Source of the DNA: an uncultured Gammaproteobacteria bacterium
GTDB taxonomy: Bacteria; Pseudomonadota; Gammaproteobacteria; PS1; Pseudothioglobaceae
Direction: 5' to 3'
NCBI GenBank assembly: GCA_902513495.1
Contig: CABXNH010000007.1
Span: 1 to 44,132, forward strand
Length of the DNA stretch: 44,132 nt
Shown here piece by piece: positions 19,147 through 26,598 of the stretch. The first letter of the stretch is position 1. Each line of letters begins with the position of its first letter. The notes below the pieces were generated by a model. It saw nothing but the letters and a program-made list of their open reading frames with translations. It made no database searches and had not been told where the DNA came from. The position numbers and the translations under genes were made by a program.

Positions 19147-19163
19147 GATATAGGAGTAATGAT

Positions 19164-19508
19164 ATGAAAATGGTTACAGCTTTTATCCAGCCAAAAAGAC
19201 TGGATAGCGTGAGACAAGTTCTTTCAGAAATTGATATTAATGGTGTTTCTGTTACTGAAGTAAAAGGGTTTGGAAGACAGAAAGGGCACACTGAGCTTTA
19301 TCGAGGTGCAGAGTTTGTTGTGGAATTCCTCCCTAAAGTTAAATTAGAAATTGCGATTACCGACGAGCAAGTTGATGAGGTTATTGAAGTCATTAGCTCT
19401 GCTTGCAAAATTAATGGTGGAAAGATCGGAGATGGCAAAATTTTTGTAACTAGCCTAGAGCAGGTTGTCCGAATTCGTACGGGTGAATCTGGGCCAGAGG
19501 CATTATAG
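19164..19508 (+). CDS. glnK: nitrogen regulatory protein PII (GlnK type)
   Basis: Trimeric sensor of 2-oxoglutarate and ATP/ADP that controls AmtB and other nitrogen targets. The 114-residue protein has the PII signatures: VTEVKGFGRQKGHTELYRGAEF (T-loop, residues about 30-51), FLPKVKLEIAI, and KIGDGKIFV followed by RIRTGE near the C-terminus. The odd point is residue 51, which is Phe (codon TTT), not the Tyr that GlnD uridylylates in proteobacterial PII; Tyr 46 is kept. It is preceded by two attenuators and an AGGAG ribosome site, and followed after 9 bp by amtB, which marks it as the GlnK paralogue by context. Confidence 0.97.
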   Translation: MKMVTAFIQPKRLDSVRQVLSEIDINGVSVTEVKGFGRQKGHTELYRGAEFVVEFLPKVKLEIAITDEQVDEVIEVISSACKINGGKIGDGKIFVTSLEQVVRIRTGESGPEAL

Positions 19509-19517
19509 GAGAAGGAA

Positions 19518-20732
19518 ATGGAAAATCAAATTTTAGAATTACAATATGCAATTGATACTTTTTACTTTTTAGTAATGGGTGCTCTTGTTATGTGGATGGC
19601 AGCTGGCTTTTCGATGCTAGAGGCCGGTCTAGTGAGAAGTAAAAATACAGCGGAAATATTAACTAAAAATATTGGTCTTTTTGCTATTGCTTGTACTATG
19701 TACATGATCTATGGTTATGACTTGATGTATGGAGGTGGAGCATTTTTATCGGGAATTAGTGGCCAGGGTGAAACATACTCAAATGCCTCTGACTTCTACT
19801 TTCAGGTAGTCTTTGTAGCCACAGCGATGTCAATCGTATCTGGTGCGGTTGCTGAGAGAATGAAGTTATTTACGTTTTTTGCCTTTGCTGTAATTTTTAC
19901 AACTATCATTTATCCTCTCGAAGGATCTTGGACTTGGGGCGGAAATGATGTTTTCGGTCTGTACAACTTAGGTGATTTTGGTTTCTATGACTTTGCAGGA
20001 TCAGGCATTGTTCATATGGCTGGAGCAGCTGCAGCAATTGCTGGAGTGTTGGTTCTTGGACCAAGAAAAGGAAAATATGACAAAGATGGAAATTCAAAAC
20101 CTATTTTGGGTGCAAATCTTCCTTTAGCTACTTTAGGAACATTTATTTTATGGTTAGGCTGGTTTGGTTTTAATGGTGGCTCAGTCTTAGCAATGGCAAG
20201 TAAAGAAAGCGCAGATGCGGTAGCAATGGTATTTGTTAATACTAATGCTGCTGCTGCAGGAGGCGTCATTGCTGCACTTGTTTTTGCAAAACTTTGGTTT
20301 GGTAAAGCAGACTTAACGATGACACTTAATGGTGCTTTAGCAGGTCTTGTTGCAATTACTGCTGGACCAGATACGCCAAGTGCACTTGTTGCAAGTTTAA
20401 TCGGAGCAGTAGGTGGTGTTATTGTAGTACTTTCAATAGTTTGGCTCGATCGTGAACTAAAAATAGATGACCCAGTAGGCGCCATTTCAGTGCATGGTAT
20501 TGTTGGACTTTGGGGGCTTTTAGCTGTTCCTCTAACAAATAGTGATGTTTCATTTTCAGGACAGTTAGTTGGAGCTGGAACAATATTTATTTGGGTGTTT
20601 GCAACATCCTATTTAGTGTGGCTAGGCCTTAAATCTTTGATTGGAATTCGTGTATCAAAGGAAGAAGAAGAAGATGGTGTTGATCTTTCCGAATGTGGAT
20701 TGGAAGCTTATCCAGAGTTTGTAACTAAATAG
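19518..20732 (+). CDS. amtB: ammonium transporter
   Basis: Trimeric inner-membrane ammonium channel. The 404-residue protein has about eleven membrane helices. It shows the Amt signature (GSGIVHMAGAAAAIAG with the first pore His), AERMKLFTFF, LWLGWFGFNGGS, the second pore His in ISVHGIVGLWG, and a cytoplasmic tail with the GVDLSECGLEAYP element. There is no cleaved signal peptide evident: the N-terminus runs into the first helix after about 15 residues. It is co-transcribed with glnK, whose product plugs the channel when nitrogen is ample. A hairpin terminator follows. Confidence 0.98.
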   Translation: MENQILELQYAIDTFYFLVMGALVMWMAAGFSMLEAGLVRSKNTAEILTKNIGLFAIACTMYMIYGYDLMYGGGAFLSGISGQGETYSNASDFYFQVVFVATAMSIVSGAVAERMKLFTFFAFAVIFTTIIYPLEGSWTWGGNDVFGLYNLGDFGFYDFAGSGIVHMAGAAAAIAGVLVLGPRKGKYDKDGNSKPILGANLPLATLGTFILWLGWFGFNGGSVLAMASKESADAVAMVFVNTNAAAAGGVIAALVFAKLWFGKADLTMTLNGALAGLVAITAGPDTPSALVASLIGAVGGVIVVLSIVWLDRELKIDDPVGAISVHGIVGLWGLLAVPLTNSDVSFSGQLVGAGTIFIWVFATSYLVWLGLKSLIGIRVSKEEEEDGVDLSECGLEAYPEFVTK

Positions 20733-20783
20733 TTCAAACTGATAGTGTCAAATTAAAGATTTTTAAAATTTTTGGATTGACAC

Positions 20784-20820
20784 CTTTCACTTCAGCACAA
20801 AGCTGAAGTGAAAGTTTATT
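20784..20820 (+). terminator. intrinsic terminator of glnK-amtB
   Basis: CTTTCACTTCAGC (20784-20796) and GCTGAAGTGAAAG (20802-20814) form a 13-bp perfect stem with a 5-base loop (ACAAA), followed by TTTATT. Confidence 0.85.
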
Positions 20821-20823
20821 GAC

Positions 20824-20859
20824 TTAGCTAGTGAATTATTCTCCTTTTTCACTAGCTAA
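20824..20859 (+). other. second hairpin between amtB and the ANTAR gene
   Basis: TTAGCTAGTGAA (20824-20835) and TTCACTAGCTAA (20848-20859) form a perfect 12-bp stem with a 12-base pyrimidine-rich loop, only 9 bp after the previous hairpin. There is no T run after it on the plus strand, so it is not a standard terminator; it could protect RNA ends or act as a backup. Its loop does not fit the ANTAR hexaloop pattern. Confidence 0.55.
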
Positions 20860-20934
20860 AGCTTTAAAGTGAGCTAAATGAACAACAGTCGAAGAATAAT
20901 CCTTAATTAAATATACCCCCAATAAGGTATATTC

Positions 20935-21549
20935 ATGGTAATAATAATGAAGAAAATAAAAATGAATCAATCGCCCCTTAAAATTATTCTGGTTGACGAA
21001 AATATGGGTCGTTCTGCAATTTTAAGGCGAGCTCTTCAAGACAAGGGGCATGAAGTTATTTGCCGCTTAGATGAAAGTGAAAATCTTGCAAATAGTAATG
21101 AAATTACCCATGCAGACGTTGTTATTGTCAATGCAGATATTCCTGATGAGGCCGTCTTTGCAAATTTAAGAGATGTCAATAAAACGAAACCAAAGCCCAT
21201 TGTAATGTTTACGGAAGCTTCAGAGGAGCATATGGCTGGAACTGCAATTAAATCAGGAGTTAATGCATATATTGTTGATGGACTTGAAGAAAAAAGAGTT
21301 CAACCCATAATTGATGTAGCCATTGCTCGTTTTAGGGAGTTTCAGGCATTAAAAGATGAGTTAGATGCAACAAGAAGCCAGTTGGCTGAACGCAAGTCCA
21401 TAGAAAAGGCTAAGGGTTTATTGATGAAGCATAAAAAAATTACTGAGGATGAAGCATATCAGTCCCTGAGAAAAATGGCAATGGATAAAAATAAGCGAAT
21501 TTCAGAGGTTGCCGACGGTATTATCAGTGCTTTTGAGCTTTTAGGTTGA
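20935..21549 (+). CDS. ANTAR-domain RNA-binding antiterminator (NasT-like)
   Basis: A 204-residue protein with a receiver-like domain (about 15-130), a short helical linker and a C-terminal ANTAR domain (about 145-200). The ANTAR domain has RKSIEKAKGLLMKHKKITEDEAY and LRKMAMDKNKRISEVAD, the residues that contact target hairpins. In the receiver domain the strand that normally ends in the phosphorylated Asp reads VVIVNAD, placing Asn 66 at that site, and the conserved Lys is also absent (AYIVDGL). This resembles NasT, which is controlled by a sensor protein rather than by phosphorylation, but no nasS or kinase gene is adjacent. The start at 20935 is chosen for the AAGG element 7 bases upstream; ATG at 20947 is an alternative. 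Its likely target is the glnK leader. Confidence 0.9.
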   Translation: MVIIMKKIKMNQSPLKIILVDENMGRSAILRRALQDKGHEVICRLDESENLANSNEITHADVVIVNADIPDEAVFANLRDVNKTKPKPIVMFTEASEEHMAGTAIKSGVNAYIVDGLEEKRVQPIIDVAIARFREFQALKDELDATRSQLAERKSIEKAKGLLMKHKKITEDEAYQSLRKMAMDKNKRISEVADGIISAFELLG

Positions 21550-21555
21550 ATTTTT

Positions 21556-21876
21556 TTATTTTCTCTCTCTGGAGGCCTTTTCATTATGGCCAGACACCCC
21601 AAAGCGTCTAGCTAGTTCAGACTCAATCTCATCAATACTAATTTCCTCGTGACGAAGAAGGACCATGAGATGAAACCATAAATCAGCTACTTCGTGTATA
21701 ACCTCATCTCTTCCTTCCTCTTTAACAGCTTTAATAACCTCTTCAGACTCTTCACTGATTTTTTCCAATATCGAGTCTGCACCTTTTTTATACAAAGAGG
21801 AGACATAAGATTTTTCTGCAGTGAAAGATTTTCTTTCTTCAAGAATTTTTTCTAAGGTATTTAAGATGTTATCCAT
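21556..21876 (-). CDS. hisE: phosphoribosyl-ATP pyrophosphatase
   Basis: Hydrolyses PR-ATP to PR-AMP, second step of histidine synthesis. The 106-residue all-helical protein has the MazG-fold signature: KSYVSSLYKKGADSILEKISEE, then ESEEVIKAVKEEGRDEVIHEVADLWFHLMVLL with the metal-binding E/E/D pattern. The start codon overlaps the hisI end by 8 bp. In E. coli these are fused as HisIE; here they are separate genes. Its stop lies 6 bp from the stop of the convergent ANTAR gene. Confidence 0.96.
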   Translation of the reverse strand: MDNILNTLEKILEERKSFTAEKSYVSSLYKKGADSILEKISEESEEVIKAVKEEGRDEVIHEVADLWFHLMVLLRHEEISIDEIESELARRFGVSGHNEKASRERK

Positions 21877-22249
21877 AGATTTCTTTAGGGTCTTTAATTA
21901 CTTCAGAGATGCTTTTCCATTCATTATTTTCAAGCTTATTAAAAAAACAATTGGCTCGTCCAGTATGACAGGTAATGCCACCCTTTTGATTCACCTTGAG
22001 TAAAATGACGTCCTGATCACAATCCGTAAATATCTCCACTATGTCCTGGTAGTTTCCAGACTCTTCACCTTTGAACCACAGCTTATTTCTTGATCTCGAA
22101 AAATAGACTGCTTTATTTGTTTTTATACTTAAAGATAATGCCTCATCATTCATCCATGCCATCATCAAGATTTCATTTGTTGAATAATCTTGAGTGATTA
22201 CCGGCACAAGGCCTTTTTCATTAAACTGAATAGTATCGTCAGGTTTCAT
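21869..22249 (-). CDS. hisI: phosphoribosyl-AMP cyclohydrolase
   Basis: Opens the adenine ring of PR-AMP, third step of histidine synthesis; zinc-dependent. The 126-residue product has GLVPVITQDYSTNEILMMAWMN, SRSRNKLWFKGEESGN and the metal-binding CDQD followed by GGITCHTGRANCF. It precedes and overlaps hisE. The other his genes are not in the window, so the pathway genes are partly dispersed. Confidence 0.97.
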   Translation of the reverse strand: MKPDDTIQFNEKGLVPVITQDYSTNEILMMAWMNDEALSLSIKTNKAVYFSRSRNKLWFKGEESGNYQDIVEIFTDCDQDVILLKVNQKGGITCHTGRANCFFNKLENNEWKSISEVIKDPKEIYG

Positions 22250-22313
22250 ATTTATTCGTTATTGATTCGTAACAATTTTACCAATGCATTTAAAATTACA
22301 GAAGATTTATTTA

Positions 22314-23408
22314 TTAGAGACCAGCTTTGAGACTAGCAACAATAAATTGATCTAGATTTCCATCAAGAACATCTTGGGTATTACTGCTTTCAACACCCGT
22401 TCTTAAATCTTTAATTCTAGACTGATCAAGAACATAGGAGCGAATCTGATGACCCCAACCAATATCTGACTTTAAATCCTCAACATCTTGCTTGTCAGCG
22501 TTCCTTTTTTGAATTTCAAGTTCATAAAGTTTTGATTTTAACTGCTTCATTGCTTGATCTTTATTTGCATGCTGCGATCGGCCATCCTGGCATTGAACTG
22601 CTGTTGAAGTTGGCAAATGAGTAATCCTGACTGCAGATTCAGTTTTATTAACGTGTTGACCACCGGCGCCTGAAGCGCGATAGGTATCAATTCGAAGATC
22701 AGATGGATCAATCACAATTTCGATATCATCATCAATCTCAGGTGACACAAAAACTGAAGAAAATGAGGTATGCCTTTTACCATTTGCATTATATGGAGAT
22801 TTTCTAACGAGTCTATGTATACCTATCTCACTTCTAAGCCAGCCAAATGCATATTCACCATCAAAATGTATGGTAGCTGATTTGATACCAGCAACTTCAC
22901 CAGCTGAAACCTCCATGAGCTTAACTTTGAAATTGTGTTTGTCACCCCATCTCAAATACATCCTCAAAATCATTTCAGCCCAGTCCTGTGCTTCAGTTCC
23001 ACCAGATCCAGATTGAATATCTAAGTAGGCAGAGTTTCTATCCATCTCACCACTAAACATTCTTTCGAATTCATAAGTGGCAATAGAGTTTTCTGTTTCA
23101 TTTAAATCTGAAATGATTCCATTAACAGTAGCGCTATCATTTTCACTCTCTGCCATCTCTAAAAGCTCTTTAGCATCATTTAAGATGTTTGATGAGTTTG
23201 AAAATGTTTCACAAAGATTATCAAGTTGGACTTTTTCTTTACCTAGCGCTTGAGCTTTATCAGGATTAGACCAAATATCGGGATTTTCTAATTCTAATTT
23301 AACTTCCTCAAGTCGATCTTGTTTTTCATCAAGCTTAAGATGCTTCGACAATATATCCAATCGATCTATGAGTTCTGATATTTTTTGATAATAAGCTGAA
23401 AGTTCCAT
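22314..23408 (-). CDS. prfB: peptide chain release factor 2
   Basis: Releases the nascent chain at UAA and UGA stops. The 364-residue protein has the catalytic GGQ at 249-251 ([19 protein letters not shown]) and the surrounding RF2 sequence. Two oddities are visible. First, the gene reads through residues 20-30 in a single frame, with no in-frame TGA, so the programmed +1 frameshift that autoregulates prfB in many bacteria is absent. Second, the tripeptide that reads the stop codon, SPF in RF2, is SPY here (residues 204-206, [14 protein letters not shown]). It is the gene after rpsO on the minus strand, with a terminator between them; lysS does not follow. Confidence 0.97.
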   Translation of the reverse strand: MELSAYYQKISELIDRLDILSKHLKLDEKQDRLEEVKLELENPDIWSNPDKAQALGKEKVQLDNLCETFSNSSNILNDAKELLEMAESENDSATVNGIISDLNETENSIATYEFERMFSGEMDRNSAYLDIQSGSGGTEAQDWAEMILRMYLRWGDKHNFKVKLMEVSAGEVAGIKSATIHFDGEYAFGWLRSEIGIHRLVRKSPYNANGKRHTSFSSVFVSPEIDDDIEIVIDPSDLRIDTYRASGAGGQHVNKTESAVRITHLPTSTAVQCQDGRSQHANKDQAMKQLKSKLYELEIQKRNADKQDVEDLKSDIGWGHQIRSYVLDQSRIKDLRTGVESSNTQDVLDGNLDQFIVASLKAGL

Positions 23409-23436
23409 GACTCTATTTTAATGCGACAAGTAATAA

Positions 23437-23460
23437 AAAAGCCCCAAAATAGGGGCTTTT
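23437..23460 (-). terminator. intrinsic terminator of rpsO
   Basis: Read on the minus strand, AAAAGCCCC, a 6-base loop and GGGGCTTTT form a 9-bp stem followed by TTATTAC within a T-rich tail (the stem's own T run continues as six T). It lies between rpsO and the prfB start. Confidence 0.85.
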
Positions 23461-23480
23461 ATTTGTCTGGTATAAATTTC

Positions 23481-23741
23481 TTATTTCCTTAAGCCTAACC
23501 TTGAGATTAGATTTGCATAAGAAGTAAGATCATTATTTTTAACATACGCAAGTAATTTTTTGCGTTGTGAAACAAGACGTAAAAGCCCTCTTCTTGAATG
23601 ATGATCTTTTTTGTGAGTTTTAAAGTGCTCAGTCAAGTGCCTAATTCTAGCAGTTAGAAGAGCAACCTGTACATCTACAGAACCAGTATCTGAAGGGTCT
23701 TTTTGGTATTCCTTAATAATAGCTTGTGTATCAATTGACAT
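23481..23741 (-). CDS. rpsO: 30S ribosomal protein S15
   Basis: Binds 16S rRNA at the central domain early in 30S assembly. The 86-residue product is close to E. coli length (89) and carries [42 protein letters not shown] and LLAYVK. It normally precedes pnp; here a terminator and prfB follow, so pnp must be elsewhere. Confidence 0.98.
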   Translation of the reverse strand: MSIDTQAIIKEYQKDPSDTGSVDVQVALLTARIRHLTEHFKTHKKDHHSRRGLLRLVSQRKKLLAYVKNNDLTSYANLISRLGLRK

Positions 23742-23823
23742 AATTTATAGTTCATGTAACAAAAATTTAAGTTGAGAATTATACGCTATTTTTTAGAATT
23801 GTTGTATTTCTAATCAAATATTA

Positions 23824-24729
23824 TTAATTAAATTTGTAAAAGTTTTTTTCATCATTTGGCCTTGTTTTAAAACGACGATGAATCCATAAATACTGTTCAG
23901 GTGAGTGATGAATTTGTTTCTCTAAAATTTGATTGACAACTGTCGCATCCTGAATAGGATCACTCGTTGGATAGTTAGAAATTGGCTTTTCAAAGGACAT
24001 TAAATATCCTTTACTAGTCCTAATAAAACTATACGGAATGACTCTAGTGTTGTTATTTTTGGCAAGCCTTGCAGTCGCTGATGCAGTGGCAGTCTGAATT
24101 CCAAAAAATGGCGCAAAAACGCTGTTATGTTTGCCTAAATCTTGATCAGGGGCATACCAAATAGGAAGACTATTATTGATCGCTTTAATGATGGATCTTG
24201 TGTCAGTACTTTTAATCATAACAGCACCATTTTTTTTATACCCTTTGACCATAATACTATCAAATAGTTTATTATTTTGAGGCCGGTAAATATTAGCAAT
24301 GGTATGGCTAATTAACAGTGCACGACTTCCCAACATGAGGGGCATAAAATGTGAGCAAAGAAGAATAATTCCCCCTTCTTCTTTAAGTGCATCTTTAAAA
24401 AAATGTTCATTCCTTATCGTTAACAATTTTTTAATTTTATTATCACTTCCATAATACGCATTAGCAGTCTCGAAAAAACTTACTCCAATTGCCTCAAAGT
24501 GCCTTTTGACGAGTCTGTTAACTTGAGATTGTTTTTTTTCAGGGAAACAATGTGAAATATTTGAGTAAGCAGTTGACCTCAATTTATGCATAAATGGATG
24601 CATTATTCTTCCAATCGCTTTTCCAGTAATCACTTGAGTTTTAAATGGAATAAAGACTCCAATACGCATAAAGAGAATTAGAATCCATGTAAGTATAAAT
24701 TTAGGGTGAATAAATTCGACGTTTAACAT
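23824..24729 (-). CDS. LpxL/HtrB-family lipid A acyltransferase, altered active site
   Basis: A 301-residue inner-membrane protein of the lysophospholipid acyltransferase-like family that adds secondary acyl chains to lipid A. One N-terminal membrane helix (about 11-28), then family motifs: SNISHCFPE, IYRPQNNKLFD, WYAPDQDLG and LWIHRRFKTRP, all lining up with E. coli LpxL. The catalytic HX4(D/E) dyad is changed: His 127 is kept (SHFMPLM) but the acidic residue is Met 132. E. coli LpxL has HFLTLE at this place. The enzyme may therefore be slow, use another acidic residue, or have a different role. It stands alone upstream of rpsO, divergent from dnaG. Confidence 0.88.
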   Translation of the reverse strand: MLNVEFIHPKFILTWILILFMRIGVFIPFKTQVITGKAIGRIMHPFMHKLRSTAYSNISHCFPEKKQSQVNRLVKRHFEAIGVSFFETANAYYGSDNKIKKLLTIRNEHFFKDALKEEGGIILLCSHFMPLMLGSRALLISHTIANIYRPQNNKLFDSIMVKGYKKNGAVMIKSTDTRSIIKAINNSLPIWYAPDQDLGKHNSVFAPFFGIQTATASATARLAKNNNTRVIPYSFIRTSKGYLMSFEKPISNYPTSDPIQDATVVNQILEKQIHHSPEQYLWIHRRFKTRPNDEKNFYKFN

Positions 24730-24771
24730 TAAAATAAAAATAAAATGAAACTAATAATTAAGCTATAAATT

Positions 24772-26598
24772 ATGCCATTTGTTGACAGAGATTTTATCAA
24801 TGATTTACCTAATAGAGTAGATATTGTTGGTTTAATCAATAAGCGTGTCGCTTTAAAAAAGGCTGGTAAAGATTATAAGGCATGCTGCCCTTTTCATGAG
24901 GAAAAAACACCTTCCTTCACTGTAGTCCCAACTAAACAGATATACCATTGTTTTGGCTGTGGTGAGAGTGGTGGCATTATTGATTTTATTATGAAATACG
25001 ATCACTTGGCTTTTGTAGAAGCAATAGAGACTGTGGCAGGTGAGTCTGGAATTTCAGTTGTCTATGATCAAACTGCCAAGCCTATGGATATGCGCTTTAA
25101 GAGATATAACAAATTAATGGAAGAGTTGAATGGCTTTTATCAAGACCAACTCAAAACATCAGCTGCTAAAAAGAAAGTAGTGAATTATGCAAAAAATCGT
25201 GGAATAAGTGGATCGATTGCTAAGCGATTTGAACTAGGTTTTGCTCCACCAGGGTGGACTAATCTTTTTGATTCATATAAAAATAGCGAAGAATCAACTC
25301 AAGATCTACTGTCAATGGGAATGATCGTCCCAAAAAAAGATAAAAAAGATGACTATTATGATCGTTTTCGAGATCGACTTATGTTTCCTATTCACAATAC
25401 AAAGGGATCAGTTATTGGCTTTGGAGGGCGAGTCTTATCGAGTAAAGATAATCCTAAGTATTTGAATTCACCTGAAACTCCTTTGTTCTCAAAATCAAAA
25501 GAATTATATGGTCTTTATCATTGTAGAAAATATTCTAGGAAAATTGATGCAATCATAGTTGTTGAAGGCTATATGGATGTTATTGCACTTCATCAACAAG
25601 GAATAACTAATGTTGTTGCTACATTAGGAACGGCAACTACTTCATCACATTTACAGGTTTTATCCCGTACAGCTGAAACGATTGTTTTTTGTTTTGATGG
25701 GGATAAGGCGGGAAGAGATGCAGCTTGGAAAGCATTAAAAACCTCATTACCTGCTATAACTGCAGGCTTAGTCATTAAATTTTTGCTATTGCCTGAAGGA
25801 GAAGACCCAGATACATTGATTAATAGTGAATCTGCTAAAGCATTCAATAAAAGGGTGGAAGAAGCGCAAACACTTTCCAACTTTTTGATTGAACATATAA
25901 AAGCTGAGGTTCCTTTTAATACGATTGAAGGTAAGACGTTGTTTTTAGAAAAATCAGCAGCACTAGTGAGTCTAGTCAGCTATCCAATCTATCGACAACA
26001 ATTAATAGAGGGTATTGCTCAAACCATTGGGCAAAATACAACTCAAGTAGAAAAAGCAATTGAACAAAATATTGCAAATAATACCCAACCCTATAATGCC
26101 AATGAACTTGAGAAGGCAGACATAGTCAATCACTCATTTCAAACAAAGCCCAGCCATGATAGCTCTTCAAGTATTAAGAGCCTTATGTCTAGAATGATTT
26201 CATGTGTCATTAATTATCCATCCCTTGTTAATGATCTTGAGACTTCGAGTGTCATCGAAGAGCGAGCAAGAAAGCTCCCAAAATCAGATGTTTTGGTTGA
26301 ACTGATAAGGCATGCTCAAGTTGAATCTGATCTTTCAAACGAGGCATTATTATTGCCATATAAATCTAAAGAAAGAGTTTATAAACGCCTTAAGGAGTTA
26401 AGTGTAATGGAGCCTTTTCTGAGTGAGTATGAAGCTAAAGAAGAGTTTGGGTATGCCCTAACTGCAGCCGAAAAATACTATGAAAGAAAATCCACGAAAG
26501 CTTCAATTCTCTCCGCCAAAACTCATGATGAAGAAAAGGCTGTGATGCAAAATATTATGAAAAGCAAGGTGAGTGCGGGTAGCAAAAAAAAATCCTAA
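24772..26598 (+). CDS. dnaG: DNA primase
   Basis: Makes RNA primers for replication. The 608-residue protein has the three DnaG parts. These are the CHC2 zinc finger (Cys 39, His 42, Cys 60, Cys 63), the Toprim catalytic core (VVEGYMDVIAL with the key Glu near 265, and FCFDGDKAGRDA), and a C-terminal DnaB-binding helical region (from about 455). It is not in the usual rpsU-dnaG-rpoD operon. Its TAA overlaps the TAG of the convergent ftsI by two bases (shared CTAA at 26595-26598). Confidence 0.98.
   Translation: MPFVDRDFINDLPNRVDIVGLINKRVALKKAGKDYKACCPFHEEKTPSFTVVPTKQIYHCFGCGESGGIIDFIMKYDHLAFVEAIETVAGESGISVVYDQTAKPMDMRFKRYNKLMEELNGFYQDQLKTSAAKKKVVNYAKNRGISGSIAKRFELGFAPPGWTNLFDSYKNSEESTQDLLSMGMIVPKKDKKDDYYDRFRDRLMFPIHNTKGSVIGFGGRVLSSKDNPKYLNSPETPLFSKSKELYGLYHCRKYSRKIDAIIVVEGYMDVIALHQQGITNVVATLGTATTSSHLQVLSRTAETIVFCFDGDKAGRDAAWKALKTSLPAITAGLVIKFLLLPEGEDPDTLINSESAKAFNKRVEEAQTLSNFLIEHIKAEVPFNTIEGKTLFLEKSAALVSLVSYPIYRQQLIEGIAQTIGQNTTQVEKAIEQNIANNTQPYNANELEKADIVNHSFQTKPSHDSSSSIKSLMSRMISCVINYPSLVNDLETSSVIEERARKLPKSDVLVELIRHAQVESDLSNEALLLPYKSKERVYKRLKELSVMEPFLSEYEAKEEFGYALTAAEKYYERKSTKASILSAKTHDEEKAVMQNIMKSKVSAGSKKKS

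Noticed and set aside
18900-19160. Sigma-54 promoter for glnK-amtB
   Set aside because: No GG-N10-GC pattern fits; only a sigma-70-like TATAAT is visible.
20784-20859. Tandem hairpins after amtB as a third ANTAR target
   Set aside because: Loops are 5 and 12 bases long, without the A1/G4 hexaloop; a plain terminator plus a second stem is the simpler reading.
23340-23345. Programmed frameshift site in prfB
   Set aside because: The frame is continuous at the usual site and has no TGA there.
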